Assembly: GCF_037482405.1 (NCBI RefSeq)
Contig: NZ_JBBHZZ010000002.1
Span: forward strand, 372,001-436,000
Direction: 5' to 3'
Source: Pseudokineococcus marinus
GTDB lineage: Bacteria; Actinomycetota; Actinomycetes; Actinomycetales; Quadrisphaeraceae
Length of the DNA stretch: 64,000 bases
Shown: positions 45,463-53,311 of the stretch, in pieces
Numbering within the stretch: the first letter of the stretch is position 1
How the letters are laid out: each line of letters starts with the position of its first letter
The notes under the pieces: generated by a model
What the model was told of the DNA's origin: nothing
The model's input: the letters and a program-made list of their open reading frames with translations, nothing else
Database searches by the model: none
Position numbers and translations under genes: made by a program

Positions 45463-46758
45463 TCAGTCGACGGGCAGCAGGGCCTCGGCCGGCTCGACGA
45501 CCTCGCGGCGCACGTCGGCCCCGAGCCCGCGCAGGGCGGCGACGACGTCCTCGTAGCCGCGGTCGACGTGCCCGACGCCGTGGACGGCCGTCGTGCCCTC
45601 GGCGCGCAGGGCGGCGACGACGAGGGCCGCCCCGGCGCGGATGTCGCTGGCCTCCACGGGGGCGGCGGACAGCCCCGGACGACCGCGCACGAGCACGTGG
45701 TGGCCGTCGACGACGAGGTCGGCGCCGAGGCGCTCGAGCTCGTGGGCGAACCGGAAGCGCGCCTCGAAGAGGTTCTCGGTGACGACGCAGCTGCCGTCCG
45801 CGACGGCTGCGAGCGCCAGGGCGAAGGGCTGCAGGTCGGTGGGGAAGCCGGGGTAGGGCAGCGTGGCGACGTCGACCGGCCGGGGGCGGTCCGGGCCCTG
45901 GACGAGGATCCCGGTGCCCGTCGGCTCGACCTCGGCGCCGGCCTCGCGGAGCTTGTCGAGGGCCATGACGAGGTGCTCGGGCCGGGCGCCGCGCACGTGC
46001 ACGCGACCGCCGGTGATGGCCGCGGCGTAGGCCCAGGTGCCGGCGACCACGCGGTCGGGCACGACGGCGTGCTCGGCGGGCGAGAGCGCGTCGACGCCGT
46101 CGACGACGAGCTCGGAGCCGCCGCGCCCGCTGATGCGAGCGCCCATCGCGAGGAGGAGGTCGACGAGGTCGTCGATCTCGGGCTCCCGCGCGACCCCGGA
46201 GAGCACCGTGCGCCCGCGCGCCAGCACGGCCGCCATGAGGAGGTTCTCGGTGGCGCCCACGCTCGGGAAGGCGAGCGCCACCTCGGCGCCCCGCAGGCCT
46301 CCCGCCGGCGCCTCGGTGACGAGGTACCCGTGGTCGACGTGGACGTCGGCGCCCATCGCGCGCAGCCCCTCGACGTGGAGGTCGAGGCCGCGCGAGCCGA
46401 TGGCGTCGCCCCCGGGGACGGCGACGTCCGCGCGCCCGACGCGGGCCGTCAGCGGGCCGAGCACGCTGATGGACGCGCGCATGGCCCGGACCAGCTCGTA
46501 GTCGGCGCGGTGGCCGACCTCGGCGGGCACGTCGATCGCGCAGGTGCGCGCCGCGGCGTCGTGCTCGACGACGCAGCCGAGGCGGCGCAGCAGCTCGGCC
46601 ATGATCCGGACGTCGACGATGCCGGGGACGTCGCGGAGCACCGTGCGCCCCTCGGCGAGGAGGCTCGCGGCCATGAGCTTGAGGACGCTGTTCTTCGCGC
46701 CCGGCACCTCGACCTCCCCCTCGAGGACGGCGCCGCCGGTCACCACGATGCGTTCCAC
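45463..46758 (-). CDS. murA: UDP-N-acetylglucosamine 1-carboxyvinyltransferase
   Basis: MurA performs the first step of peptidoglycan synthesis, transferring enolpyruvate to UDP-GlcNAc. The 431-residue protein has Lys22-Asn23 in GAKNSVLKLM. The catalytic loop has Asp118 (PGGDAIGSRGLDLH) instead of Cys; in mycobacteria this change confers fosfomycin resistance. The GTG start has TAGGCT eight bases upstream. It is monocistronic and divergent from the cobalamin adenosyltransferase gene. Confidence 0.96.
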   Translation of the reverse strand: MERIVVTGGAVLEGEVEVPGAKNSVLKLMAASLLAEGRTVLRDVPGIVDVRIMAELLRRLGCVVEHDAAARTCAIDVPAEVGHRADYELVRAMRASISVLGPLTARVGRADVAVPGGDAIGSRGLDLHVEGLRAMGADVHVDHGYLVTEAPAGGLRGAEVALAFPSVGATENLLMAAVLARGRTVLSGVAREPEIDDLVDLLLAMGARISGRGGSELVVDGVDALSPAEHAVVPDRVVAGTWAYAAAITGGRVHVRGARPEHLVMALDKLREAGAEVEPTGTGILVQGPDRPRPVDVATLPYPGFPTDLQPFALALAAVADGSCVVTENLFEARFRFAHELERLGADLVVDGHHVLVRGRPGLSAAPVEASDIRAGAALVVAALRAEGTTAVHGVGHVDRGYEDVVAALRGLGADVRREVVEPAEALLPVD

Positions 46759-46766
46759 GGCGGGCG

Positions 46767-46772
46767 AGCCTA
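46767..46772 (-). promoter_or_regulatory. -10-like element of murA
   Basis: TAGGCT on the minus strand lies 8 nt before the murA GTG and shares the 89-bp divergent region with the next gene. Confidence 0.45.
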
Positions 46773-46847
46773 CGCACCGCCGGCCGCCCCTCCCCCCGCC
46801 CACGGGGCGGAGCGGCGCGCTCCCGGGTCCTCTGCGACGCTGCGCGC

Positions 46848-47624
46848 ATGGCGGTGCGGCTGACGAGGATCTGGACCGGGACGGGCGACGACGGCACGAC
46901 GGGCCTGGGCGACTTCTCGCGGACGTCGAAGACGGACCCGCGGCTGGTGGCCTACGCGGACGTCGACGAGACGGGCGCCGCCCTGGGCCTCGTCCTCGCG
47001 GCGCTGCCCGCCACCGCTCCCCCGGCCGCTGCCGTGACGGGCGAGACGGCGTCGGACGGGCCCGGCGAGCAGGAGCCGGGCGAGCAGGAGCCGGGCGAGC
47101 GGGCGCCGGACGGGGCGGAGCCGCAGGAGCAGGGGCCGTCCGACCCGTCGACCCCGGGACGCGGCGCTGACCCGGGAGCCGTGCTGGAGCGCGTGCGCTC
47201 CGTCGTCCGGCGCGTCCAGAACGACCTCTTCGACGTGGGCGCCGACCTGTGCCTGCCGGTGGGCGCGCGCGTGGAGCACACGCCGCTGCGCGTGCAGGAG
47301 CCGTGGATCGGCGACCTGGAGCGCGAGATCGACGTGCTCACCGAGGCGCTGCCGCCCCTGACGAGCTTCGTGCTGGCGGGCGGCACGCCCGCCGCCGCGC
47401 ACCTGCACCTGGCCCGCACGGTCGCCCGCCGCGCGGAGCGCTCGGTGTGGGCGGCGATCGCAGCCCACGGCACGACGGAGGGCGGCGTCAACCCCCTGAC
47501 GGCCCGCTACCTCAACCGCCTCTCGGACCTGCTCTTCGTCCTGGCCCGCGCCGCCAACTCCCCCGACCTCGGCGGCGACGGCGACGTCCTCTGGCGACCC
47601 GGCGGCACCCACACCGACCGCTGA
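46848..47624 (+). CDS. Cob(I)alamin adenosyltransferase, PduO type
   Basis: This enzyme adenosylates cob(I)alamin with ATP to make coenzyme B12, for example for methylmalonyl-CoA mutase. The 258-residue protein has the ATP motif WTGTGDDGTTGLGDFSRTSK, then FVLAGGTPAAAHLHLART with RRAERSVW, and RYLNRLSDLLFVLAR. An insertion of about 55 residues (56-110), rich in Glu, Pro and Gly with GEQEP repeats, interrupts the N-terminal part and makes it longer than the usual 190. Confidence 0.92.
   Translation: MAVRLTRIWTGTGDDGTTGLGDFSRTSKTDPRLVAYADVDETGAALGLVLAALPATAPPAAAVTGETASDGPGEQEPGEQEPGERAPDGAEPQEQGPSDPSTPGRGADPGAVLERVRSVVRRVQNDLFDVGADLCLPVGARVEHTPLRVQEPWIGDLEREIDVLTEALPPLTSFVLAGGTPAAAHLHLARTVARRAERSVWAAIAAHGTTEGGVNPLTARYLNRLSDLLFVLARAANSPDLGGDGDVLWRPGGTHTDR
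47064..47123 (+). repeat. Four 15-bp in-frame repeats in the adenosyltransferase gene
   Basis: Units at 47064, 47079, 47094 and 47109 share GGCGAGCAGGAGCCG; the first two are identical. They encode GEQEP, GEQEP, GERAP and DGAEP. Confidence 0.75.
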
Positions 47625-47712
47625 GGGGGCGCGCAGCGCCCCAGACACCCCGACGGGCGACCAGTGCCCAGGCGGTGAGAGGACGGCCGGGCGATCGGGT
47701 GACGCCCGGACA

Positions 47713-47817
47713 GGGGCGGCGCGGGTGGTCGCCGGGCACGTCAGCCGAGCAGCGAGGTCGGGGCGCGAGCCCCGACCGAGCGCGTCGGCAGTGCCCGGCG
47801 ACCAGCCGCGGCGCCCC
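47713..47817. terminator. Long nested stem-loop between convergent genes
   Basis: The 27-nt arm 47713-47739 pairs with 47791-47817 with two mismatches. Inside, GGTCGGGG (47756-47763) pairs with CCCCGACC (47770-47777). It occupies the 228-bp space between the cobalamin adenosyltransferase and M13 peptidase genes, which converge. Bidirectional termination is likely, but the stem is far longer than needed. Confidence 0.55.
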
Positions 47818-47852
47818 GTCCCAGCCGGGGGCACCGACGCCCGGACGTCACC

Positions 47853-49811
47853 TCACCAGATGCGCACCCGGTCGGCCGGCTCCATCCACATGCCGTCCCC
47901 CGGCCCCGTCGCGAAGGCGGTGTGGAACTCGTCGAGGTTGCGGGCCACCTGGTTGCAGCGGAACTCCTCCGGGGAGTGGGGGTCGGTCGCGAGGCGGCGC
48001 AGGCGCTCCTCGGGGCGGGCGACGGAGCGCCAGGCGGTGGCCCAGGAGGTGAGGGCGGCGCGGACGTCGTCGGTGGTGGTGTCGCGGCCGTCGGCGGCCT
48101 GGGCGAGGCGGAGGGCGACGAGGGCGATGCCGAGGCCGCCGAGGTCACCGATGTTCTCGCCGACGGTGAGGGCGCCGCTGACGGTGCGGCCGGGGGTCTG
48201 CTCGGGCTCGAGGACGTCGTACTGGGCGACGAGCCGCTGGGTGAGGGCGTCGAAGGCGGTGCGGTCCTCCTCGGTCCACCAGTCGCGGAGCTGGCCCCGG
48301 CCGTCGAAGCGGGAGCCCTGGTCGTCGAAGCCGTGGCCGATCTCGTGGCCGATGACGGCGCCGATGGCGCCGTAGTTGGCGGGGTCGCCGGCGGCGGGGT
48401 CGAAGAAGGGCGGCTGGAGGATGGCCGCGGGGAAGACGATCTCGTTCATGCCGGGGTTGAAGTAGGCGTTGACGGTCTGCGGCGTCATGAACCACTCGTC
48501 GCGGTCGACGGGGCGGCCGACCTTGGCGAGCTCGCGGTCGGTCTCGTGGGCGCTGACGCGGCGGACGTTGCCGAGGAGGTCGGCGCGGTCGACCTCGAGG
48601 CCGTCGTAGCTCTTCCACCGGTCGGGGTAGCCGACCTTGGGGGTGAAGAGCCGGAGCTTCTCGAGGGCGCGGTCGCGGGTCTCCTGCGTCATCCAGGAGA
48701 GGCCCGAGATCTCCTGGGCGTAGGCCTCGACGAGCCGGTCGACGAGGAGCTGCACCTGCGCCTTCGCGTCGGGCGGGAAGTGCTCGCGCACGTAGACCTG
48801 GCCGACGGCCTCGCCGACGCCGCCCTCGACGAGGGCGACGCCGCGCTTCCAGCGCTCGCGCATCTGCTCGGTGCCGGAGAGCCGGCGGCCGTAGAAGGCG
48901 AAGGACTCCTCGACGAAGGCGGCGGGGAGGTAGGGCGCGGCGGCGTGGACGACCCGCCAGGTGAGCCAGGCCCGCCAGGCGGGGAGGCGGTCGGCGACGA
49001 CGAGGCCGCCGAGCGCCTCGACGAAGGAGGGCTGCGCGACGACGACCTCGTCGAGCAGGGACGCGGGCGCCCCCAGCCCCTCGAGCCAGGCGTCCCACGC
49101 CAGACCGGGGGCCAGCGCCTCGAGGCCGGCCCGGTCGACGAGGTTGTACATCTGCTGGACGTCGCGGCGGCGGACGCGGTCCCAGTGGGCGCCGGCCAGC
49201 TCGGTCTCGAGCGCGAGCACCTCCTCGGCGTGGCGCTCGGGCTCCTCGACGCCCGCGAGCCGCAGCATCGCGGTGACGTGGGGGCCGTAGGCCGCGAGGA
49301 CCTCCGCGTGCTGCTTCTCGCGGTAGTAGGCCTCGTCGGGCAGGCCGAGGCCGCCCTGGCCGAGGTAGGGCAGGTACCGGTCCGGGTCGCCGAGGTCGGT
49401 GTCGACCGACAGCCCGACGAGGCCGCCGGAGCCCTCGCGGTCCAGCTGCCCGAGCAGCCGCCAGAAGCCCTCGACGTCCTCGACGGCGACCACGCGCGCC
49501 AGGGCGTCGGCGAGCGGCGCCGTCCCGGCCGCCTCGACGGCGTCCTCGTCGACGAAGCTGGCGTACAGGTCGCCCACGAGGCGCTCCTCGGCGCCCGAGC
49601 CCCCGCCCGCCGCGGCGCGCTCGCAGATGGCGCGGACCGCGGCCTCGGCGTCGTCGCGCAGGTCGACGAAGACGCCGGCCACCGACCGGTCGGGGGCGAT
49701 GCGGGCACTCTCCAGCCAGTCGCCGTTGACGGCGCGGAAGAGGTCGTCCTGCGGGCGGGGGTGGCCCGCCGGTGCGGGCGTCGACGGAGCGCCCGTGTCG
49801 GTCGTCGTCAT
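47853..49811 (-). CDS. M13-family zinc metallopeptidase (PepO/neprilysin-like)
   Basis: The 652-residue protein has the gluzincin motif HEIGH (489-493) in IGHEIGHGFDDQGS, third-ligand region GENIGDLGGLG, substrate motif NAYFNPGMNEIVFPA and the C-terminal CNQVARNLDEFHTAF with RVRIW. No signal peptide or membrane helix is seen, unlike mammalian relatives, so it probably cleaves short peptides in the cytoplasm. TAGGGT seven bases before the ATG suggests a leaderless mRNA. Confidence 0.94.
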   Translation of the reverse strand: MTTTDTGAPSTPAPAGHPRPQDDLFRAVNGDWLESARIAPDRSVAGVFVDLRDDAEAAVRAICERAAAGGGSGAEERLVGDLYASFVDEDAVEAAGTAPLADALARVVAVEDVEGFWRLLGQLDREGSGGLVGLSVDTDLGDPDRYLPYLGQGGLGLPDEAYYREKQHAEVLAAYGPHVTAMLRLAGVEEPERHAEEVLALETELAGAHWDRVRRRDVQQMYNLVDRAGLEALAPGLAWDAWLEGLGAPASLLDEVVVAQPSFVEALGGLVVADRLPAWRAWLTWRVVHAAAPYLPAAFVEESFAFYGRRLSGTEQMRERWKRGVALVEGGVGEAVGQVYVREHFPPDAKAQVQLLVDRLVEAYAQEISGLSWMTQETRDRALEKLRLFTPKVGYPDRWKSYDGLEVDRADLLGNVRRVSAHETDRELAKVGRPVDRDEWFMTPQTVNAYFNPGMNEIVFPAAILQPPFFDPAAGDPANYGAIGAVIGHEIGHGFDDQGSRFDGRGQLRDWWTEEDRTAFDALTQRLVAQYDVLEPEQTPGRTVSGALTVGENIGDLGGLGIALVALRLAQAADGRDTTTDDVRAALTSWATAWRSVARPEERLRRLATDPHSPEEFRCNQVARNLDEFHTAFATGPGDGMWMEPADRVRIW

Positions 49812-49818
49812 GCTCGCG

Positions 49819-49824
49819 ACCCTA
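49819..49824 (-). promoter_or_regulatory. -10-like element of the M13 peptidase gene
   Basis: TAGGGT on the minus strand lies 7 nt before the ATG at 49811, the ideal leaderless spacing. Confidence 0.5.
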
Positions 49825-49893
49825 CGCGCGGGGCCCGACAGCCGCCCTGCGCCGCCGGCCGCGCTCCCCCGGCCGGCTCGCCCCGGGCCGCCC

Positions 49894-50325
49894 TCAGGCG
49901 ACGTCGGCGCGGTACCCGGGGGGCGAGCTCTCGAGCCAGGAGGCGAAGCCGGTGTAGGCCTCCTCGCTCATGGCGAGCTCGAGGCGCTCCTCGCGGTGCC
50001 GGCACTCGACGACGACGGCGTCGGGCAGCACGGCGAAGGCCTCGGCGCCCTCGGGGCGGCGGCGGCGCAGGACCTCCATCTCGCGGCGGTCCCAGGTGCG
50101 CCCGCCGCCGACGTCCACGCCGAAGACGCGGTACCAGGCCATGTCGTCGCGTCGGAAGCCGGCGACGCCGAGGACCCAGCGCCCGCCGTCGCGGCGCGCG
50201 GAGCAGTCGAACGCGCCGAGGCGCCGGGTGATCACCCGGCGCCTCAGCGAGACGAGCAGCACGCCCACGGCCACGAGGACGAGGACGGCGAGGGCGAGCT
50301 CGAGCGGCAGCAGCACCGAGTCCAC
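49894..50325 (-). CDS. DUF2550 family membrane protein
   Basis: The 143-residue protein has one N-terminal membrane helix (LPLELALAVLVLVAVGVLLV) and the DUF2550 body: RRVITRRLGAFDCSAR, WVLGVAGFRRDDMAWYRVF and SWLESSPPGYRADVA. This family follows atpC in actinobacteria and has no known function. The GTG lies 19 bp after the atpC stop with a G-rich ribosome-binding region. Confidence 0.85.
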   Translation of the reverse strand: MDSVLLPLELALAVLVLVAVGVLLVSLRRRVITRRLGAFDCSARRDGGRWVLGVAGFRRDDMAWYRVFGVDVGGGRTWDRREMEVLRRRRPEGAEAFAVLPDAVVVECRHREERLELAMSEEAYTGFASWLESSPPGYRADVA

Positions 50326-50344
50326 GCCGCCGCCCGCCCCGTCC

Positions 50345-50629
50345 TCAGCGGCTGGCGGAGCCCGCGGCTCCCTCGAGGTCGACGTCCTCGGCCACGACGA
50401 CGGCGCGGTCGTGGTCGACGGACAGGAAGCCACCGCCGATGCGGACCCTCATCGATTCGCCCGCCGTGGCCTCGATGCGGACCTCGCCGTCGGCGAGCAC
50501 GGCGAGGATCGGCTCGTGGCCCGGCAGGACGCCGATCTCGCCCTCGACGGTGCGCACGCTCAGGCGCGAGGCGCCTCCCGCCCAGACCTGGCGCTCGGCG
50601 GAGACGAGCTCGACGTGGAGGTCGGCCAT
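50345..50629 (-). CDS. atpC: ATP synthase epsilon subunit
   Basis: Epsilon is part of the central stalk and inhibits ATP hydrolysis. The 94-residue protein shows LHVELVSAERQVWAG, GEIGVLPGHEPILAVL and GGFLSVDHDRAVVVAED. This is the beta-sandwich domain only; the C-terminal helical hairpin is largely missing, as in some actinobacteria. The ATG overlaps the atpD stop by one base. Confidence 0.94.
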   Translation of the reverse strand: MADLHVELVSAERQVWAGGASRLSVRTVEGEIGVLPGHEPILAVLADGEVRIEATAGESMRVRIGGGFLSVDHDRAVVVAEDVDLEGAAGSASR

Positions 50630-52092
50630 CAGGCGCCGGTCTCCTTCTGGATGCGGTCCCAGTTGCGCTCGACGTCCTCGATGCCGCCGACGTTGAAGAA
50701 CGCCTGCTCGGCCACCTGGTCGTACTTGCCCTCGGTGATCCGCTTGAAGGACTCGACCGTCTCGTCCAGCGGCACCGTGGAGCCCTCGACGCCCGTGAAC
50801 TTCTCCGCCATGTAGGTGTTCTGGGAGAGGAACTGCTGGATGCGGCGGGCGCGGTTGACGATGACCTTGTCGTCCTCGGAGAGCTCGTCGACGCCGAGGA
50901 TGGCGATGATGTCCTGCAGCTCCTTGTTGCGCTGGAGGATCTGCTTGACCGCGGTCGCCGTCTCGTAGTGCTCGCGCGAGATGTACTGCGGGTCGAGGAT
51001 CCGCGACGTCGAGGTCAGCGGGTCGATGGCCGGGTACAGGCCGCGCGAGGCGATCTCGCGGGACAGCTCCGTCGTCGCGTCGAGGTGCGCGAACGTCGTG
51101 GCCGGGGCCGGGTCGGTGTAGTCGTCGGCCGGCACGTAGATCGCCTGCAGCGAGGTGATCGAGTGGCCCCGCGTGGAGGTGATGCGCTCCTGGAGCACGC
51201 CCATCTCGTCGGCGAGGTTCGGCTGGTAGCCGACCGCCGAGGGCATGCGGCCCAGGAGGGTCGACACCTCGGAGCCCGCCTGGGTGAAGCGGAAGATGTT
51301 GTCGATGAAGAGCAGGACGTCCTGGTTCTGCACGTCGCGGAAGTACTCCGCCATCGTCAGCGCGGACAGGGCGACGCGCAGGCGGGTGCCCGGCGGCTCG
51401 TCCATCTGGCCGAAGACGAGGGCCGTCTTGTCGAAGACGCCGGCCTCGGCCATCTCCCCGATGAGGTCGTTGCCCTCGCGGGTCCGCTCGCCGACCCCGG
51501 CGAAGACCGACACACCGCCGTGGTTCTGGGCGACGCGCTGGATCATCTCCTGGATGAGGACGGTCTTGCCGACCCCCGCACCGCCGAAGAGGCCGATCTT
51601 CCCGCCCTGCACGTAGGGGGTGAGGAGGTCGATCGACTTGATGCCCGTCTCGAACATCTGCGTCTTCGACTCGAGCTGGTCGAAGGCGGGCGCCTGGCGG
51701 TGGATCGGCCAGCGCTCGGTGATCTCGAGGCGCTCGCCCTCCTCGAGGTTGAGGACGTTGCCCGTGACGTCGAAGACGTGGCCGAGGGTGACGTCGCCGA
51801 CCGGCACCGTGATGGGGCTGCCGGTGTCCTGCACCTCCGTGCCGCGGACCAGGCCGTCGGAGGGCTTGAGCGCGATGGCGCGCACGAGCCCGTCACCGAG
51901 GTGCTGGGCCACCTCGAGCGTCATGGACGTCTGCGTGCCCATGAGGTCGTAGGAGATCGTCAGGGCGTTGTTGATCTCGGGGACGCCGTCCGGGGGGAAC
52001 TCGACGTCGACGACGGGCCCGATGACGCGGCTGACGCGCCCGGTGGCGGCCGCGCCGCTCGTGGACGGGGTCTCGGTGGCGGTGGCGGTCAT
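50629..52092 (-). CDS. atpD: ATP synthase beta subunit
   Basis: Beta carries the catalytic sites of F1. The 487-residue protein has Walker A GGAGVGKT (170-177), GERTREGNDLIGEM, the Walker B region QDVLLFIDNIFRFTQAGSEV, and the catalytic-arginine partner region SALLGRMPSAVGYQP in slightly changed form. The ATG follows a CTCCTT-complement Shine-Dalgarno (AGGAG). Confidence 0.97.
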   Translation of the reverse strand: MTATATETPSTSGAAATGRVSRVIGPVVDVEFPPDGVPEINNALTISYDLMGTQTSMTLEVAQHLGDGLVRAIALKPSDGLVRGTEVQDTGSPITVPVGDVTLGHVFDVTGNVLNLEEGERLEITERWPIHRQAPAFDQLESKTQMFETGIKSIDLLTPYVQGGKIGLFGGAGVGKTVLIQEMIQRVAQNHGGVSVFAGVGERTREGNDLIGEMAEAGVFDKTALVFGQMDEPPGTRLRVALSALTMAEYFRDVQNQDVLLFIDNIFRFTQAGSEVSTLLGRMPSAVGYQPNLADEMGVLQERITSTRGHSITSLQAIYVPADDYTDPAPATTFAHLDATTELSREIASRGLYPAIDPLTSTSRILDPQYISREHYETATAVKQILQRNKELQDIIAILGVDELSEDDKVIVNRARRIQQFLSQNTYMAEKFTGVEGSTVPLDETVESFKRITEGKYDQVAEQAFFNVGGIEDVERNWDRIQKETGA

Positions 52093-52165
52093 GTGCGGTG
52101 CTCTCCTTCGGCCGTGCCGGTGGCGCCCGGGGGGCCGGGCGGATGCGGGTGCTGGGGGCGGGGCG

Positions 52166-53086
52166 TCACGAGCTGGAGGACGCGGCCAGCGCGTCGGCGC
52201 CGCCCACGATCTCCGTGATCTCCTGGGTGATCTCCGCCTGCCGGGCCTGGTTGGCGAGGCGCGTGTACATCTTCACGAGGTCCTCGGCGTTGTCGCCGGC
52301 CGTCTTCATGGCGCGCTGGCGGGCCGCGTGCTCGCTGGCCGCGGCCTGCAGCAGCGCGTTGTGCAGGCGGCTCGTGATGTAGCGGGGCAGGAGGGCGTCG
52401 AGCACCTGCTCCCCCGACGGCTCGAACTCGTAGAGCGGCAGGAGCTCGTCCGAGCTCGGCGGCTCCACCCCCTCGACGACCTCCAGCGGGAGCAGGCGGT
52501 TCACCTGCGGCGTCTGGGTCACCATGCTGACGAAGGCCGTGGAGACGACGTGGATCTCGTCGACGCCGGGCTCGCCCCCGTCCTCCGGCTGCGAGCTGCG
52601 GACGAACTGCTCGACGAGCTCCTCGCCGATCTGGCGGGCGTCGTCGTACGTCGGAGACTCGGAGAAGCCGCTCCACTGCCCCGCGAGGTCGCGCCGACGG
52701 AACCGGTAGTAGGCCACGCCCTTGCGCCCCACGACGTAGAGGACGGGCTCGCGGCCCTCCTCGCGCAGCCGCGCGACGAGGCGCTCCGCCTCGCGCAGCA
52801 CGCTCGCCGAGTAGGCCCCCGCCATGCCGCGGTCGCTCGTCACGACGACGACGGCGGAGCGGCGCACCTCGGCGCGCTCGGTCGTCAGCGGGTGGTCGGC
52901 GTCGGAGTAGGTCGCCACCGCCGACACCGCCCGCGTGATGGCCCGGGCGTACGGGGTCGACGCCGTCACCGCCTGCCGCGCCCGCGCGATGCGGGACGTG
53001 GCGATGAGCTCCATGGCGCGGAAGATCTGCTGCATCGACTTCGTCGACCCGATCCGCTGCTTGTAGACCCTCTGCTGGCCTGCCAC
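52166..53086 (-). CDS. atpG: ATP synthase gamma subunit
   Basis: Gamma is the rotating central shaft. The 306-residue protein has the N-terminal helix RVYKQRIGSTKSMQQIFRAM, SDRGMAGAYSASVLREAE and the C-terminal coiled coil LYTRLANQARQAEITQEI in closely related form. The ATG has AGGAGCAGGACC upstream. The space to atpA contains an N gap flanked by near-identical sequence. Confidence 0.96.
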   Translation of the reverse strand: MAGQQRVYKQRIGSTKSMQQIFRAMELIATSRIARARQAVTASTPYARAITRAVSAVATYSDADHPLTTERAEVRRSAVVVVTSDRGMAGAYSASVLREAERLVARLREEGREPVLYVVGRKGVAYYRFRRRDLAGQWSGFSESPTYDDARQIGEELVEQFVRSSQPEDGGEPGVDEIHVVSTAFVSMVTQTPQVNRLLPLEVVEGVEPPSSDELLPLYEFEPSGEQVLDALLPRYITSRLHNALLQAAASEHAARQRAMKTAGDNAEDLVKMYTRLANQARQAEITQEITEIVGGADALAASSSS

Positions 53087-53137
53087 GGTCCTGCTCCTCC
53101 TGCGTGGTGGGTGGTGCCCGTCCCGGCGTCGCGCGCG

Positions 53138-53296
53138 GCGCCCCGGGGCGGACGGGCCGTCCCCGGGGGCCCCTCACGGGGCCNNNNNNNNNNNNNNNNN
53201 NNNNNNNNNNNNNNNNNNNNNNNNNNNNNNNNNNNNNNNNNNNNNNNNNNGCGCCCCGGGGCGGACGGGCCGTCCCCGGCGGCCCCTCACGGGGCC
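53138..53296. other. N gap flanked by a duplicated 46-nt sequence
   Basis: Positions 53138-53183 and 53251-53296 are identical except one base and flank 67 N (53184-53250) in the atpA-atpG spacer. Each copy contains self-complementary GC blocks. The two contig ends probably overlap, so the real spacer is likely shorter with one copy. Confidence 0.8.
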
Positions 53297-53311
53297 GCCG
53301 GGAGGCGCGCC

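Noticed and set aside
49399..52218. Plus-strand frame of 939 codons opposite the atp genes
   Set aside because: It is antisense to the M13 peptidase, DUF2550, atpC and atpD genes, which are all well supported.
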